Shown here in pieces: positions 42,751 through 50,859 of a stretch of DNA of 64,000 nt (position 1 is its first letter; every line of letters begins with the position of its first letter). A program made the translations under genes and the position numbers. Under the pieces are notes generated by a model. That model was not told the DNA's origin. It saw only the letters and a program-made list of their open reading frames with translations, and searched no databases. The stretch lies in the NCBI GenBank assembly GCA_963676515.1, contig OY781061.1, positions 1,302,001-1,366,000 of the forward strand. The letters are read 5' to 3'. Source of the stretch: G963667145 sp963676515 [NCBI: Candidatus Cloacimonadota bacterium]. GTDB lineage: Bacteria > Cloacimonadota > Cloacimonadia > G963667145.

Positions 42751-43341
42751 ATGCAAAATAAAGAGATTACGAAACTAGCACGAGAGAGCTTACAAGGTAA
42801 ATGGGGCTTTATGGCTTTGGTTACTTTTATTTATGTGGTGATAATGGGAGGGCTGAATTTTGTTTTTCTCGCAGGGACGGTAGGCACATATCTGATAGCG
42901 GGGGCTATGGGAGTCGGTTATTTTTCTCTTAGTCTAAAAATAGCCCGCAAACAAGAATGTGATCTGAGTCAGCTTTTTTCGGGATTCAAGATTTTTCTAA
43001 AATCTCTGTTACTCTATCTGTTGACGATTATTTTCATTTTTCTTTGGTCTTTGCTTTTGATTGTACCAGGTTTTGTGGCAATGCTAAGGTACTCTTTTGT
43101 CTATCTCGTAGCTGCAGACCAGCCAGAGATTTCAGCTTCGCAAATGCTGGATAGGAGCAAAGAGCTGACTTACGGATACAAATGGCAGATTTTTTGTTTG
43201 ATTTGCAGGTTTTCAGGATGGTTTATATTGAGTGTGATGAGTTTTGGAATAGGATTTTTTTGGAGCGTGCCTTATTTTAACCAATCTGTCACTCAGCTAT
43301 ACTTGGAAGTCTTGCAAACAAGAGGTGAAGTTGCAATTTAA
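42751..43341 (+). CDS. DUF975-family integral membrane protein
   Basis: A 196-residue protein with about five hydrophobic segments. It begins I-T-K-L-A-R-E-S-L-Q-G-K-W and contains A-M-L-R-Y-S-F-V-Y-L-V-A-A-D-Q-P and S-K-E-L-T-Y-G-Y-K-W, the landmarks of DUF975 (COG5523) proteins. Function unknown. It is encoded 27 bases after ileS. Confidence 0.8.
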   Translation: MQNKEITKLARESLQGKWGFMALVTFIYVVIMGGLNFVFLAGTVGTYLIAGAMGVGYFSLSLKIARKQECDLSQLFSGFKIFLKSLLLYLLTIIFIFLWSLLLIVPGFVAMLRYSFVYLVAADQPEISASQMLDRSKELTYGYKWQIFCLICRFSGWFILSVMSFGIGFFWSVPYFNQSVTQLYLEVLQTRGEVAI

Positions 43342-43413
43342 GGGTTGACAACAAACAGGCAATCAAAACATTAGCTCTATTAAAATGAAATAGTAGAAAC
43401 AGGAGACTAGCAG

Positions 43414-43731
43414 ATGTACGCAATAGTTGATTTTAAAGGTATGCAGTTCAAAGCTGAAAAAGATAAAGTGATTAAAGTGCCTTTTCTTAATGATGTTGAG
43501 ATTGGTGCTAATATGAGTTTGGATAGCGTGATTTTTTACAAGGATGACCAAGATGTGGTTTTGGGTACTCCTGTCGTGGATGGCACCAAGGTTACCGTAG
43601 AGGTGATAGCTCATAAAAAAGAGAAGAAAGTGATCGTTTTCAAGAAGAAGAGAAGAAAAGGTTACAGAAGAACGCAAGGACACAGACAAGATTTCACCGA
43701 GATAAAAGTAAAAGATATAGTAAGGAGCTAA
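43414..43731 (+). CDS. rplU: 50S ribosomal protein L21
   Basis: A 105-residue ribosomal protein. It begins [13 protein letters not shown] and has the C-terminal signature [30 protein letters not shown] precedes the ATG. rpmA follows after 3 bases, the usual pair. Confidence 0.97.
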   Translation: MYAIVDFKGMQFKAEKDKVIKVPFLNDVEIGANMSLDSVIFYKDDQDVVLGTPVVDGTKVTVEVIAHKKEKKVIVFKKKRRKGYRRTQGHRQDFTEIKVKDIVRS

Positions 43732-43734
43732 CCA

Positions 43735-43983
43735 ATGGCACATAAGAAAGGGGTCGGATCATCCAAGAACGGCAGAGACAGTAATCCTAAGTATCTAGGT
43801 GTGAAGAAGTACGGTGGCGAGTCCGTAATCGCGGGAAATATCATCGTGCGTCAAAGAGGCACCAAACTCAAAGTTGGCAAAAATGTTGGCTTGGGCAAGG
43901 ATCACACTATTTTCAGTTTGGTTGATGGTAATGTACTTTTTACTACGGGAAGAAATGGACGAAAGTTCGTAAATGTAGTATAG
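43735..43983 (+). CDS. rpmA: 50S ribosomal protein L27
   Basis: An 82-residue protein of the peptidyl transferase region. The N terminus [15 protein letters not shown] starts directly at the functional tail, without the cleaved extension found in Firmicutes. [11 protein letters not shown] and G-K-D-H-T-I-F-S are conserved. It is followed 17 bases later by a terminator. Confidence 0.97.
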   Translation: MAHKKGVGSSKNGRDSNPKYLGVKKYGGESVIAGNIIVRQRGTKLKVGKNVGLGKDHTIFSLVDGNVLFTTGRNGRKFVNVV

Positions 43984-44000
43984 AAGATTTTTTTTGCAAA

Positions 44001-44032
44001 AGCAAACTTGTTTAGCGAGTTTGCTTTTTTTT
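44001..44032 (+). terminator. Rho-independent terminator after rplU-rpmA
   Basis: AGCAAACT (44001-44008) pairs with AGTTTGCT (44018-44025) around a 9-base loop and continues into a run of T. Confidence 0.9.
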
Positions 44033-44051
44033 ATATTTAAATGGAGATAAA

Positions 44052-44423
44052 ATGACGCGAAAATTAGAAGTCAAACTTTTCAAGATTTTTAGTACGATTT
44101 TGAGAAAAAGTATAGATGACCCTATATTACAATTTGTGAGTATCAACGAGGTGACGATTGCCAAAGATTTGTCGCTAGCGAATGTCTATGTCTCTTGTTT
44201 CGATGCCAAGAGGAAAAAAGGTGAAGTGATACAGCATTTGACGAAAAGTTCGGGCGTGTTCAAGAGCGAGCTGGCGAAGCTGAAAACTATCCGCAGGATA
44301 CCAGAGATGAAGTTTATCTATGATGACACCACAGAAAAAGCTGTGAATCTGAGCCAGAAGATAGAGGGGTTGACTAAGACGCAGGTAGAGCCTGAGCCAA
44401 CAAAAAATAAAAGAGAAGAGTAA
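44052..44423 (+). CDS. rbfA: ribosome-binding factor A
   Basis: A 123-residue 30S maturation factor with the KH-like fold pattern: a basic start R-K-L-E-V-K-L-F-K-I-F, V-S-I-N-E-V-T-I-A-K-D-L-S-L-A-N-V-Y-V-S, and I-R-R-I-P-E-M-K-F-I-Y-D-D-T. The charged tail is poorly conserved. It starts 20 bases after the L27 terminator, with GGAG upstream, and is followed 5 bases later by the TfoX-like gene. Confidence 0.88.
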   Translation: MTRKLEVKLFKIFSTILRKSIDDPILQFVSINEVTIAKDLSLANVYVSCFDAKRKKGEVIQHLTKSSGVFKSELAKLKTIRRIPEMKFIYDDTTEKAVNLSQKIEGLTKTQVEPEPTKNKREE

Positions 44424-44428
44424 AAATT

Positions 44429-44755
44429 ATGGCGACCACAGCCGACTTTATCGAGTTTGTTTGTGACCAAATCGACACCAAATGGGATAAGCGTTATAGG
44501 AAAATGTTTGGTGAATATATGATTTATGTGAACGATAAACCGATATTGCTTGTTTGCGATAATACCGTTTTTGCGAAAAAGCTGGATTGCCTGAAACCGC
44601 TTGTAAGGCAGGAAGATACGGGATTCCCATACAAGGGAGCCAAAGAGCATTATATCGTCGATGTCGATGACCAAGATGGCTTTAATAAGGTTGTGCAGGA
44701 GCTGGAGAAAGTAACCAAGGTGCCAGTAAAAAAGAAGAAGAAAGTGGCGAAATAA
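44429..44755 (+). CDS. TfoX N-terminal-domain protein
   Basis: A 108-residue protein matching the TfoX_N fold: R-Y-R-K-M-F-G-E-Y-M-I-Y-V-N-D-K-P-I and V-F-A-K-K-L, with a lysine-rich tail. The domain is named after the competence regulator, but stand-alone copies like this have no proven role. It lies 5 bases after rbfA, so it is probably in the same transcript. Confidence 0.8.
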   Translation: MATTADFIEFVCDQIDTKWDKRYRKMFGEYMIYVNDKPILLVCDNTVFAKKLDCLKPLVRQEDTGFPYKGAKEHYIVDVDDQDGFNKVVQELEKVTKVPVKKKKKVAK

Positions 44756-44840
44756 AAAGATGTTATTGGATTTAGATGGAGTTTATAAACATTAAAATTT
44801 TGGTTTGGCAGATATTGAAGAGAAGGGAAGATTTGTTTTG

Positions 44841-45128
44841 ATGATGAGTAAAGATAATGTTGAAGATCGTGCAAATCTAGCAGAAGTTTATTATTTAAAA
44901 AATGGTATTGTTACCAGAAATGAAGTTAAATGTTTAGATATGAGACCTTTTGGCAGACAAATTGCTTCTGAAATAAGAAAAAGAGGTTATGAGTCTTCGT
45001 GTTATTTAGATCCATTTCTTGAAGGATATAGTGATTATACTGGAGTTTTATTTGATTTAAAAAGATATTCTATTGATGATGCTATTAATTATTTAAAAGA
45101 GAATATTTTGAATAAATTTGATTTTTGA
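44841..45128 (+). CDS. AT-rich hypothetical protein
   Basis: A 95-residue product I do not recognise. It is acidic to neutral, contains R-N-E-V-K-C-L-D-M-R-P-F-G-R-Q-I-A and ends in a helix I-D-D-A-I-N-Y-L-K-E-N-I-L. Base composition is much richer in A+T than the flanking rbfA and lpxL-like genes, which suggests transfer. The ATG at 44841 has GAAGGGA about 10 bases upstream. A TTG at 44805 would add 12 residues but lacks a binding site. Confidence 0.5.
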   Translation: MMSKDNVEDRANLAEVYYLKNGIVTRNEVKCLDMRPFGRQIASEIRKRGYESSCYLDPFLEGYSDYTGVLFDLKRYSIDDAINYLKENILNKFDF

Positions 45129-45139
45129 ACGGTAAATAA

Positions 45140-45985
45140 TTACCACCTCTTATGCATCCAAAACCATTGCTCGGGATATTTTAAGATATACTTTTCCAGA
45201 GATTTGCTGATTTCTTCGGTGAGCTCTGGAATTTGCTTTTTGGTGTAGTTGCTACCGTCCAGAGGCTTTTCGGCTATGACTTTGAAGCCCTTTTTTGTAC
45301 GAACGCAGATGATGGGCTGGAGCATTGCCCCAGATTTTATGGCAAATTTGGCAGGTCCCTGAAAAACAGAGGCTGGTATTCCTAGCCAGTCTTGTTTTAG
45401 TCCAACTTTGCGGGCATTTTGGTCGATCATTATGCCGATGCCTTCGTCGTTTTTCAGAGCGGTGAGCGTGCCTTTGAAGGCGTTCGCAAGGAAGATACTG
45501 GGTACGCCATTGCTAAGGCGAATTTTCTCGATGTATTTATCTAAGTGGGTGTTACGCATCCTTTTTGCCAGAGCGTTCACTTTCAGGTTCATCTTTTCGC
45601 TCATATATTTCATCCCGATTTCCCAGTTGCCGATGTGCAGATTTGGGTAGATAATTCCTTTGTATTGTGCTATAGAGTGTTGCAAATTTTCTACTCCTTC
45701 GAACTCAAAATTTCGCAGGAGTTTTTTTTGATTGCAAAAGAAAAACTCGTATGCTAGCAGAGACAAGTTCCGATATATTTCACGGCAAAGGGTGGAAATC
45801 TCTTTTTCGGTTTTTTGGGGAAAGACCATCTTGAGCTGTTTTATGACCAGCTTTTTTCTGATGGGTATTAACTGCGTAAGGCGAATAAGGAAGATTTTTT
45901 GTAGAAATCCAGGCAGAGGCGTGAGCAGAGCTTTGAAGAGAAGAAATGCACAGTATTCCCAGAGATTTTTTTGTTTTTTATTCAT
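45140..45985 (-). CDS. lipid A acyltransferase, LpxL/HtrB-like
   Basis: A 281-residue inner-membrane acyltransferase. An N-terminal hydrophobic segment (about residues 10-35) is followed by the catalytic motif N-L-H-I-G-N-W-E (H-x4-E) near 116. N-G-V-P-S-I-F-L-A and M-I-D-Q-N-A-R-K-V-G lie near 165-195. The family adds secondary acyl chains to lipid A, which implies a lipopolysaccharide outer membrane. It overlaps the upstream secreted-protein gene by 8 bases. The acyl donor cannot be predicted. Confidence 0.88.
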   Translation of the reverse strand: MNKKQKNLWEYCAFLLFKALLTPLPGFLQKIFLIRLTQLIPIRKKLVIKQLKMVFPQKTEKEISTLCREIYRNLSLLAYEFFFCNQKKLLRNFEFEGVENLQHSIAQYKGIIYPNLHIGNWEIGMKYMSEKMNLKVNALAKRMRNTHLDKYIEKIRLSNGVPSIFLANAFKGTLTALKNDEGIGIMIDQNARKVGLKQDWLGIPASVFQGPAKFAIKSGAMLQPIICVRTKKGFKVIAEKPLDGSNYTKKQIPELTEEISKSLEKYILKYPEQWFWMHKRW

Positions 45986-46757
45986 AATAGGTGTCCAACC
46001 TTTTGTTCCAGCCAGCGAGCCAGCTTTTTTCGTGGGGTGCTAGTTTTATCCTGCAAGCCAGTACAGCTTTGGCTGCGTTGGCGAAATCGTGAGCAGGCGT
46101 GTTTGTGGTGGCTTCCATATTTTCCAGCACTTGCAGTAGCCCCCAGTAGCGACCGTCGTAGCTCTCTTTGGGGTCTAATCCTTCACCTTTGAAATTCACA
46201 TAGTCCAGCATCGCATATATTCCGTTCATCGACTTGGAAAGCTTTTTGATGTTGGTTTCCACTTTTTCTTTTTGCGAGCTTGCTTCAAGCATCTTGGGGA
46301 CAGATTGTTGCAGACGGAGGATGAGGAAGTCGGTTTGCTCTTGGCGACAGCTTTGCAAGAATTTGTAGAGTTGTTTCTTTTTGACTGAGTCGCGATCGGT
46401 GTAAAAATCTTTTTCGGTTTGCCAAGGGCAAGCGGTGGTGTCACAAAGCCATTTAGGTGCTGGGTAGTTGCTTTTTTTTAGATAAGAAAGCAGCAGAGGA
46501 AAACTTTCTACAAAACGCTTTTCTTGCCCTTGCGGATACCAGATGAAATGTGCTATGCCGAGAGAGAGAAAATTTTCTTTTTTGTTCCATTGCAGGAGCT
46601 TGGCGTGACGGAGGTCTGTTTCGTTGATGAAGATCCTCTGGGATAATAGAGCCGCTTGAGTCTTGGAGATGCGGATGTCAATAGAGCTTAATTCATTGCA
46701 AAATAGGCTAAATACGATAAAAAGAAAAATGCACAATATCTTGTATTTTGAGTTCAT
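45978..46757 (-). CDS. secreted protein with a G-I-A-H-F-I-W-Y-P core
   Basis: A 259-residue protein with a signal segment (residues 5-20). The core N-F-L-S-L-G-I-A-H-F-I-W-Y-P near 66-79, a C-D-T-T-A-C-P-W pair of cysteines near 105, and Y-V-N-F-K-G-E-G followed by Y-W-G-L-L-Q-V-L near 195-215 recur, as I recall, in an uncharacterised family of Gram-negative exported proteins. The G-L-L-Q-V element resembles transglycosylase-like folds, but that is a weak hint. It is encoded just upstream of, and overlapping, the lpxL-like gene, which points to an envelope role. Confidence 0.6.
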   Translation of the reverse strand: MNSKYKILCIFLFIVFSLFCNELSSIDIRISKTQAALLSQRIFINETDLRHAKLLQWNKKENFLSLGIAHFIWYPQGQEKRFVESFPLLLSYLKKSNYPAPKWLCDTTACPWQTEKDFYTDRDSVKKKQLYKFLQSCRQEQTDFLILRLQQSVPKMLEASSQKEKVETNIKKLSKSMNGIYAMLDYVNFKGEGLDPKESYDGRYWGLLQVLENMEATTNTPAHDFANAAKAVLACRIKLAPHEKSWLAGWNKRLDTYYE

Positions 46758-46910
46758 ACTTCCTTTGTTATTATGTAGTTAATAATTTTTATGTTTCATT
46801 CAAAAAAAAGTTGTGCCTATTTCGAGCAAGTAAATTTTGTTTTTTTTTGACACTTGGTCAAATAGGTAAATGTTGGCGTTGTTAAAATATAGATAAAAGT
46901 AGGTTTGATT

Positions 46911-47498
46911 TTGATAAGAATAGTAGAATCCAGTTTTGTAACGAGTGCCGTAAAGCCAGAGGGATATCCACCTGTGACTTGCAAAGAGGTGGCTTTCGTG
47001 GGTAGATCCAATGTGGGTAAATCTTCGCTGATTAATTCTGTCTTGGGCAGGAAATTGCTAGCGAAAACTTCTGGTCGCCCGGGTAAGACTCAGTTGATTA
47101 ATTTTTTCCGTGTAGTGAGTAAAGACGATGAGCAAGATTTGAAAGGTGATCTTAGTTTTGTAGATTTGCCAGGATATGGCTATGCCAAGATAAATTTGCG
47201 GGAAAAAGAGAACTGGCGACGAATGATCCAGACATATATCACGAAGCGTCCGCAACTTTTGGGAGTGGTGATTTTGGTCGATATCAGGCACAAGCTGGAT
47301 TTCAAAGATCAGCTGATGAAGGAGATGTTGGAAGAGCAAAATATTCGCTATCTGATGGTGGCGACTAAGAGCGACAAGTTGGCGGCAGGCAAGGTAAATT
47401 CTGCGTGTAAGAAAAACTTCCCGTTTGCTGTTTTGCCTTTTTCTTCCAAAAGCAAAAAAGGTGTGGATAAGGTGCTACAATGGATAAACGAGCTTTAA
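46911..47498 (+). CDS. engB: ribosome biogenesis GTP-binding protein EngB/YsxC
   Basis: A GTPase of about 195 residues required for 50S assembly. G1 is G-R-S-N-V-G-K-S-S-L, G2 region T-S-G-R-P-G-K-T-Q, G3 D-L-P-G-Y-G-Y-A-K and G4 T-K-S-D-K. The start S-F-V-T-S-A-V-K-P-E is typical. TTG at 46911 is favoured by AAGTAGG 7 bases upstream. A TTG two codons earlier (46905) sits too close. It overlaps the next gene by 19 bases. Confidence 0.93.
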   Translation: MIRIVESSFVTSAVKPEGYPPVTCKEVAFVGRSNVGKSSLINSVLGRKLLAKTSGRPGKTQLINFFRVVSKDDEQDLKGDLSFVDLPGYGYAKINLREKENWRRMIQTYITKRPQLLGVVILVDIRHKLDFKDQLMKEMLEEQNIRYLMVATKSDKLAAGKVNSACKKNFPFAVLPFSSKSKKGVDKVLQWINEL

Positions 47499-48505
47499 TC
47501 TTCTTTCTTATTTTTAGTTTTGGGCTTTGCTATGCGGGGCAGGAGCAGAAGCTGGATATAGTGCTGGAAGAGATAGAAGAGCAGAAGCAGGAGATAGATA
47601 GGATTAAGAGCCAGCAGAGTGATTATTCTCAAAAGATAGATGTTTACAACAAGAAACTGAAAAATGCACAGTCGCGGATGGACTTTTTGCAGGGCAAATA
47701 TTCTGGGAAGAGTAAAGAGAAGCGAAAATTAAATAAGCAGATTTTGGATCTGAAAGAGAGTATTAAGGAGATAAAAATACTTTATCTTTTGTCTTTTACA
47801 AGGCTCTATGAGGCGGAATATATAGAGGAAGAGCCGATAAGTTCTAGCGTATTGAGTTCGCTGATGCGTAGTTCAGACAAGAAGGTGACACAGTACAGTC
47901 AAAAAAAAACGAAATTGAGTCAGAGTACGGTGAGCCTGAATAAACAGATAAAAGATTTGGAGCAAAAGAGAGATAAAGAGCAGAAGAATATTTCCTTTTC
48001 CCGCTATGTAACTTCCGCGGTGAGCAAAGATATGGTGGCGAGCAAGAAAAAGGAGAAAGAGGTCAGCAAGAAGCTGGCTTTTTTGCAAGAGGAGCGGGAC
48101 AAGCTGGAGAAGATTATCGCAGATTTGCGTTTGGAAACACAAGTAACTGGTTACTCTTATAAGTTTAGTGCTCCGTATATTTTGTGGCCAGCAAAAGGCA
48201 AAATTGTGGAAAACGAGTTGCGTCGTAGTGGGCTGGATATTTGCACACAAGATAATTACTGTAAAGCTGTGGACGACGGTGTGGTGGTCGATTATAAGAA
48301 GATTGGTAATAAAATCTGCTTGATAGTAGATCACAGGAATGGCTACATCAGCGTGTATATTTACAAAGGCAGCACTCTGGCAGAGCTGCGAGGCAAGGTG
48401 AAGCGAGGGCAAAATTTGGCGATATTGCAGTCTGAGATTATTCACTTTGAACTAAGAAAAGATCTCAAAGAGTCTGTAGATCCGCGGCTCTTTTTTCAAA
48501 ATTAG
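47480..48505 (+). CDS. EnvC-like murein hydrolase activator with degenerate LytM domain
   Basis: A 341-residue exported protein. A signal peptide (residues 5-19) is followed by a long coiled coil (about 25-225) and a C-terminal M23/LytM-like domain from about 238. In active M23 peptidases zinc is held by H-x3-D and H-x-H. Here the first site reads S-G-L-D-I-C and the second only I-H-F-E, so zinc ligands are missing. This is what EnvC and NlpD show: they activate amidases at the septum without cutting peptidoglycan themselves. A cognate amidase is not in the window. Confidence 0.82.
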   Translation: MDKRALIFFLIFSFGLCYAGQEQKLDIVLEEIEEQKQEIDRIKSQQSDYSQKIDVYNKKLKNAQSRMDFLQGKYSGKSKEKRKLNKQILDLKESIKEIKILYLLSFTRLYEAEYIEEEPISSSVLSSLMRSSDKKVTQYSQKKTKLSQSTVSLNKQIKDLEQKRDKEQKNISFSRYVTSAVSKDMVASKKKEKEVSKKLAFLQEERDKLEKIIADLRLETQVTGYSYKFSAPYILWPAKGKIVENELRRSGLDICTQDNYCKAVDDGVVVDYKKIGNKICLIVDHRNGYISVYIYKGSTLAELRGKVKRGQNLAILQSEIIHFELRKDLKESVDPRLFFQN

Positions 48506-48514
48506 AGGCGAAAA

Positions 48515-49069
48515 ATGACAAAGATAAATCTTCATTTTACGGGTTCTATGTTCGGATTGGGAGCAGCTGTAGACGATATAGATTCTTTGCAAGCGATAAA
48601 TCGGCACAAAAAACGGAAGGACGGAAAATCTTTTATCGTGCTTCTGTCGAGATTGGAAGATTTGTGGGAATATGTGAAATTTGATGCTAAACTAGAGGAT
48701 TTCTTGAGCAAATTTTGGGCAGGAGAGCTTACGGTGATTTTGCCTTGTGTGGAGTTGCCACATCTTTGCTTGGATGGATTTGTGGGCTTTCGAGTGCCAT
48801 CAGATAGACATCTGCGGGGTCTATTGCAAAATGGTGCGGTGGTGAGCACGAGTGTGAACTGCTCGGGAGAAAGTGCGATGCAAGATTATGAACAGATAGT
48901 GGATAGGTGTGGCGATTGGTTCGATGAAGATTGGGTGCCTGCGGGAGTAATGAAGGCTAAGGGGATACCATCCACAGTGGTGAAGATAGATGAAGGAAGG
49001 TTGCTCTGTGTGAGAGAAGGTGCGGTAGATATAGGCTTGGTGCAAGAGGTGTGGGATGCTATTAGATAG
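48515..49069 (+). CDS. tsaC: divergent TsaC/Sua5/YrdC-type threonylcarbamoyl-AMP synthase
   Basis: A 184-residue YrdC-fold protein. Conserved parts are K-K-R-K-D-G-K-S-F-I-V-L-L, F-W-A-G-E-L-T-V-I-L-P, V-G-F-R-V-P-S-D and S-T-S-V-N-C-S-G, all at the usual spacing. The N-terminal substrate motif, normally P-T-D/E-T-V/S-Y-G-L, reads H-F-T-G-S-M-F-G-L-G. Together with tsaB in this window it should serve t6A synthesis, if active. It overlaps nrnA by 14 bases. Confidence 0.78.
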   Translation: MTKINLHFTGSMFGLGAAVDDIDSLQAINRHKKRKDGKSFIVLLSRLEDLWEYVKFDAKLEDFLSKFWAGELTVILPCVELPHLCLDGFVGFRVPSDRHLRGLLQNGAVVSTSVNCSGESAMQDYEQIVDRCGDWFDEDWVPAGVMKAKGIPSTVVKIDEGRLLCVREGAVDIGLVQEVWDAIR

Positions 49070-50003
49070 TTTGTGGCAGTACGAGAAGGTGGGCATCTTT
49101 ACCCATATGGATCCAGATGCCGATGCTTTGGGCTCGTGTTTTGCTTTGCAGATGGCTTTGGGCAAAAAAAGAGCGAGTGTGGTGTTGGAAGCTCAACCCA
49201 GAGATTCTCTCTTTGATGAGTTTGGTGCTGTGTCGTTGCAGGCGACTGAGGCAGAGTATGATGCTGTGGTGGTGCTGGACGCTCACGAAAAGGGGAGATT
49301 GGGTAAATGGGAAAAGTTTGTGGGGGATTTCAAAAAAGATATATTTGTAGTGGATCATCATCAAATCGGGAATGAGAAGTTACTCACAAAATGCGAAATA
49401 ATCGACCCTACGGCTGTCAGCACAGGAGTTTTGATTTTCAATATGTGCCAGAGGCTTGCAGATGGTTGGAGCGATGCCCAGCGGGTGAAATTTGCCCGAG
49501 CGGTTTATTACACAATCCTTGGCGATACAGACGGATTCCAAAATCGCAATCTGAATGCGGAGTGCTTTGCGGTGTGCTCGACTTTGCTAGATTGGGGTTT
49601 AGAGCCAGCCAAAGCTTACGAAGATTTTTTTTGCAAGATGAAGCTGCGGGAGTTTGCTTATTTGGCGGAAGTTTACAAAAGTGCTCAAGAGTATGAAAAA
49701 GGCAAAATTGTGTTTGCTTTCAGTGGCTTGGATTTGCAGGAAAAGCTCGGATTTGCTTACGACGAGTTACCGTCTGTCATTGGCAGACTTAAACAACTGA
49801 AAAACTATGAGATTATTGTCGTTTTCAAAGAGAAAGAAAGAAATTTATACAAACTCAGTTTTCGCTCCAAGTCGGCAGATGTGCGAGCTATCTGTGCCAA
49901 TTACGGGGGAGGTGGACATTTGCTGGCGGCTGGATGCCAGATACGCGGAGAGCGAGAGGAAATAGAGAAGGAAGTGCTGGATATATGCAAGAAGAAGCTT
50001 TAA
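49056..50003 (+). CDS. nrnA: NrnA-type DHH phosphoesterase (nanoRNase / pAp phosphatase)
   Basis: A 315-residue manganese phosphoesterase. Motif I is T-H-M-D-P-D-A-D-A-L-G-S, motif II V-V-L-D-A-H-E, motif III V-V-D-H-H-Q and motif IV G-D-T-D-G-F. The C-terminal DHHA1 domain ends with G-G-G-G-H-L-L-A-A-G. NrnA degrades short RNAs and pAp. The gene overlaps tsaC upstream and truB downstream (19 bases). In other bacteria nrnA, truB and ribF are neighbours, as here. Confidence 0.92.
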   Translation: MLLDSLWQYEKVGIFTHMDPDADALGSCFALQMALGKKRASVVLEAQPRDSLFDEFGAVSLQATEAEYDAVVVLDAHEKGRLGKWEKFVGDFKKDIFVVDHHQIGNEKLLTKCEIIDPTAVSTGVLIFNMCQRLADGWSDAQRVKFARAVYYTILGDTDGFQNRNLNAECFAVCSTLLDWGLEPAKAYEDFFCKMKLREFAYLAEVYKSAQEYEKGKIVFAFSGLDLQEKLGFAYDELPSVIGRLKQLKNYEIIVVFKEKERNLYKLSFRSKSADVRAICANYGGGGHLLAAGCQIRGEREEIEKEVLDICKKKL

Positions 50004-50845
50004 ACGGAGTGCTCTTGGTGGATAAGCCCGCAGGGATTAGTTCTTTCGGGGTGATATCTCAGATAAGACGGATTTTGGGCATCAAGAGAGTAGGGCACTG
50101 TGGCACTTTGGACAACTTTGCCACTGGCGTGCTAGTGGTGATGCTGGGCAAAGCGACTCGACTGGCGAGATTTGTGTCGGTGCAAGATAAATGTTACAAG
50201 GCAAAGATTGTTTTTGGGCAGAAGACAGATACGGCGGACATCACAGGGGAAGTGATAGGAACAAGCGGTTTACCTAGTGAGTTGGATGCAAACCTGCGGA
50301 CGAAGGTTTTGGACATTACATCGCAAGTACCACCGATATACTCGGCGATCAAGGTGGACGGCAAGAGGGCTTACGCTCTAGCTCGCAAAGGTGATGTGCC
50401 ACAGATGAAGCCGCGGGCGATGGAGGTTCTGGATTTCGAAGTGGACTCTTTTGATTGTGAGAGCCTTTGTTACACGGCGAAGGTGTCCAAGGGGACATAC
50501 ATCAGGACGCTTAGCGAGGATATCAGCGAGCTTTTGGGAGTAGTGGGCACTACCGAGTCTCTTTGCAGACAAGAGTGTGCAGGATTTCGCCTAGAGGAAT
50601 GCGTGAGAGTAGAGCCGAATATGGACAGAGATTTTTTGCTGAGCAAGGTGCTTTCTCCCGATGTATTGCTAAAAGATTTGCCTGCTATAGAGCTAGATGA
50701 GAGCAAGTATAGCAAGTTTATTTGCGGTAACTCTTTTGGCGAAGAAAGAGGCAAAAATGGCTTTACAAAAATTTACCACTGCGGAGTGTTGGTGGGTGTA
50801 GCGTGGGTGGAGCAAGGCGAAATAAGACCGAAAATAGTGTTTTAG
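49985..50845 (+). CDS. truB: tRNA pseudouridine-55 synthase
   Basis: A 286-residue enzyme making psi55 in the T loop. L-V-D-K-P-A-G-I-S-S-F near the N terminus, the catalytic Asp in G-H-C-G-T-L-D-N-F-A-T-G-V-L, P-P-I-Y-S-A-I-K-V-D-G-K-R-A-Y and G-T-Y-I-R-T-L are all present. A PUA-like C-terminal segment follows. The ATG at 49985 starts the family domain; the frame is open 51 bases further up inside nrnA. The ribF fusion starts 14 bases downstream. Confidence 0.95.
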   Translation: MQEEALNGVLLVDKPAGISSFGVISQIRRILGIKRVGHCGTLDNFATGVLVVMLGKATRLARFVSVQDKCYKAKIVFGQKTDTADITGEVIGTSGLPSELDANLRTKVLDITSQVPPIYSAIKVDGKRAYALARKGDVPQMKPRAMEVLDFEVDSFDCESLCYTAKVSKGTYIRTLSEDISELLGVVGTTESLCRQECAGFRLEECVRVEPNMDRDFLLSKVLSPDVLLKDLPAIELDESKYSKFICGNSFGEERGKNGFTKIYHCGVLVGVAWVEQGEIRPKIVF

Positions 50846-50859
50846 ATGGGATTTAATTT

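Noticed and set aside
47480-48505. active M23 zinc endopeptidase
   Set aside because: The H-x3-D and H-x-H zinc ligands are not present, so it was called an EnvC-like activator instead.
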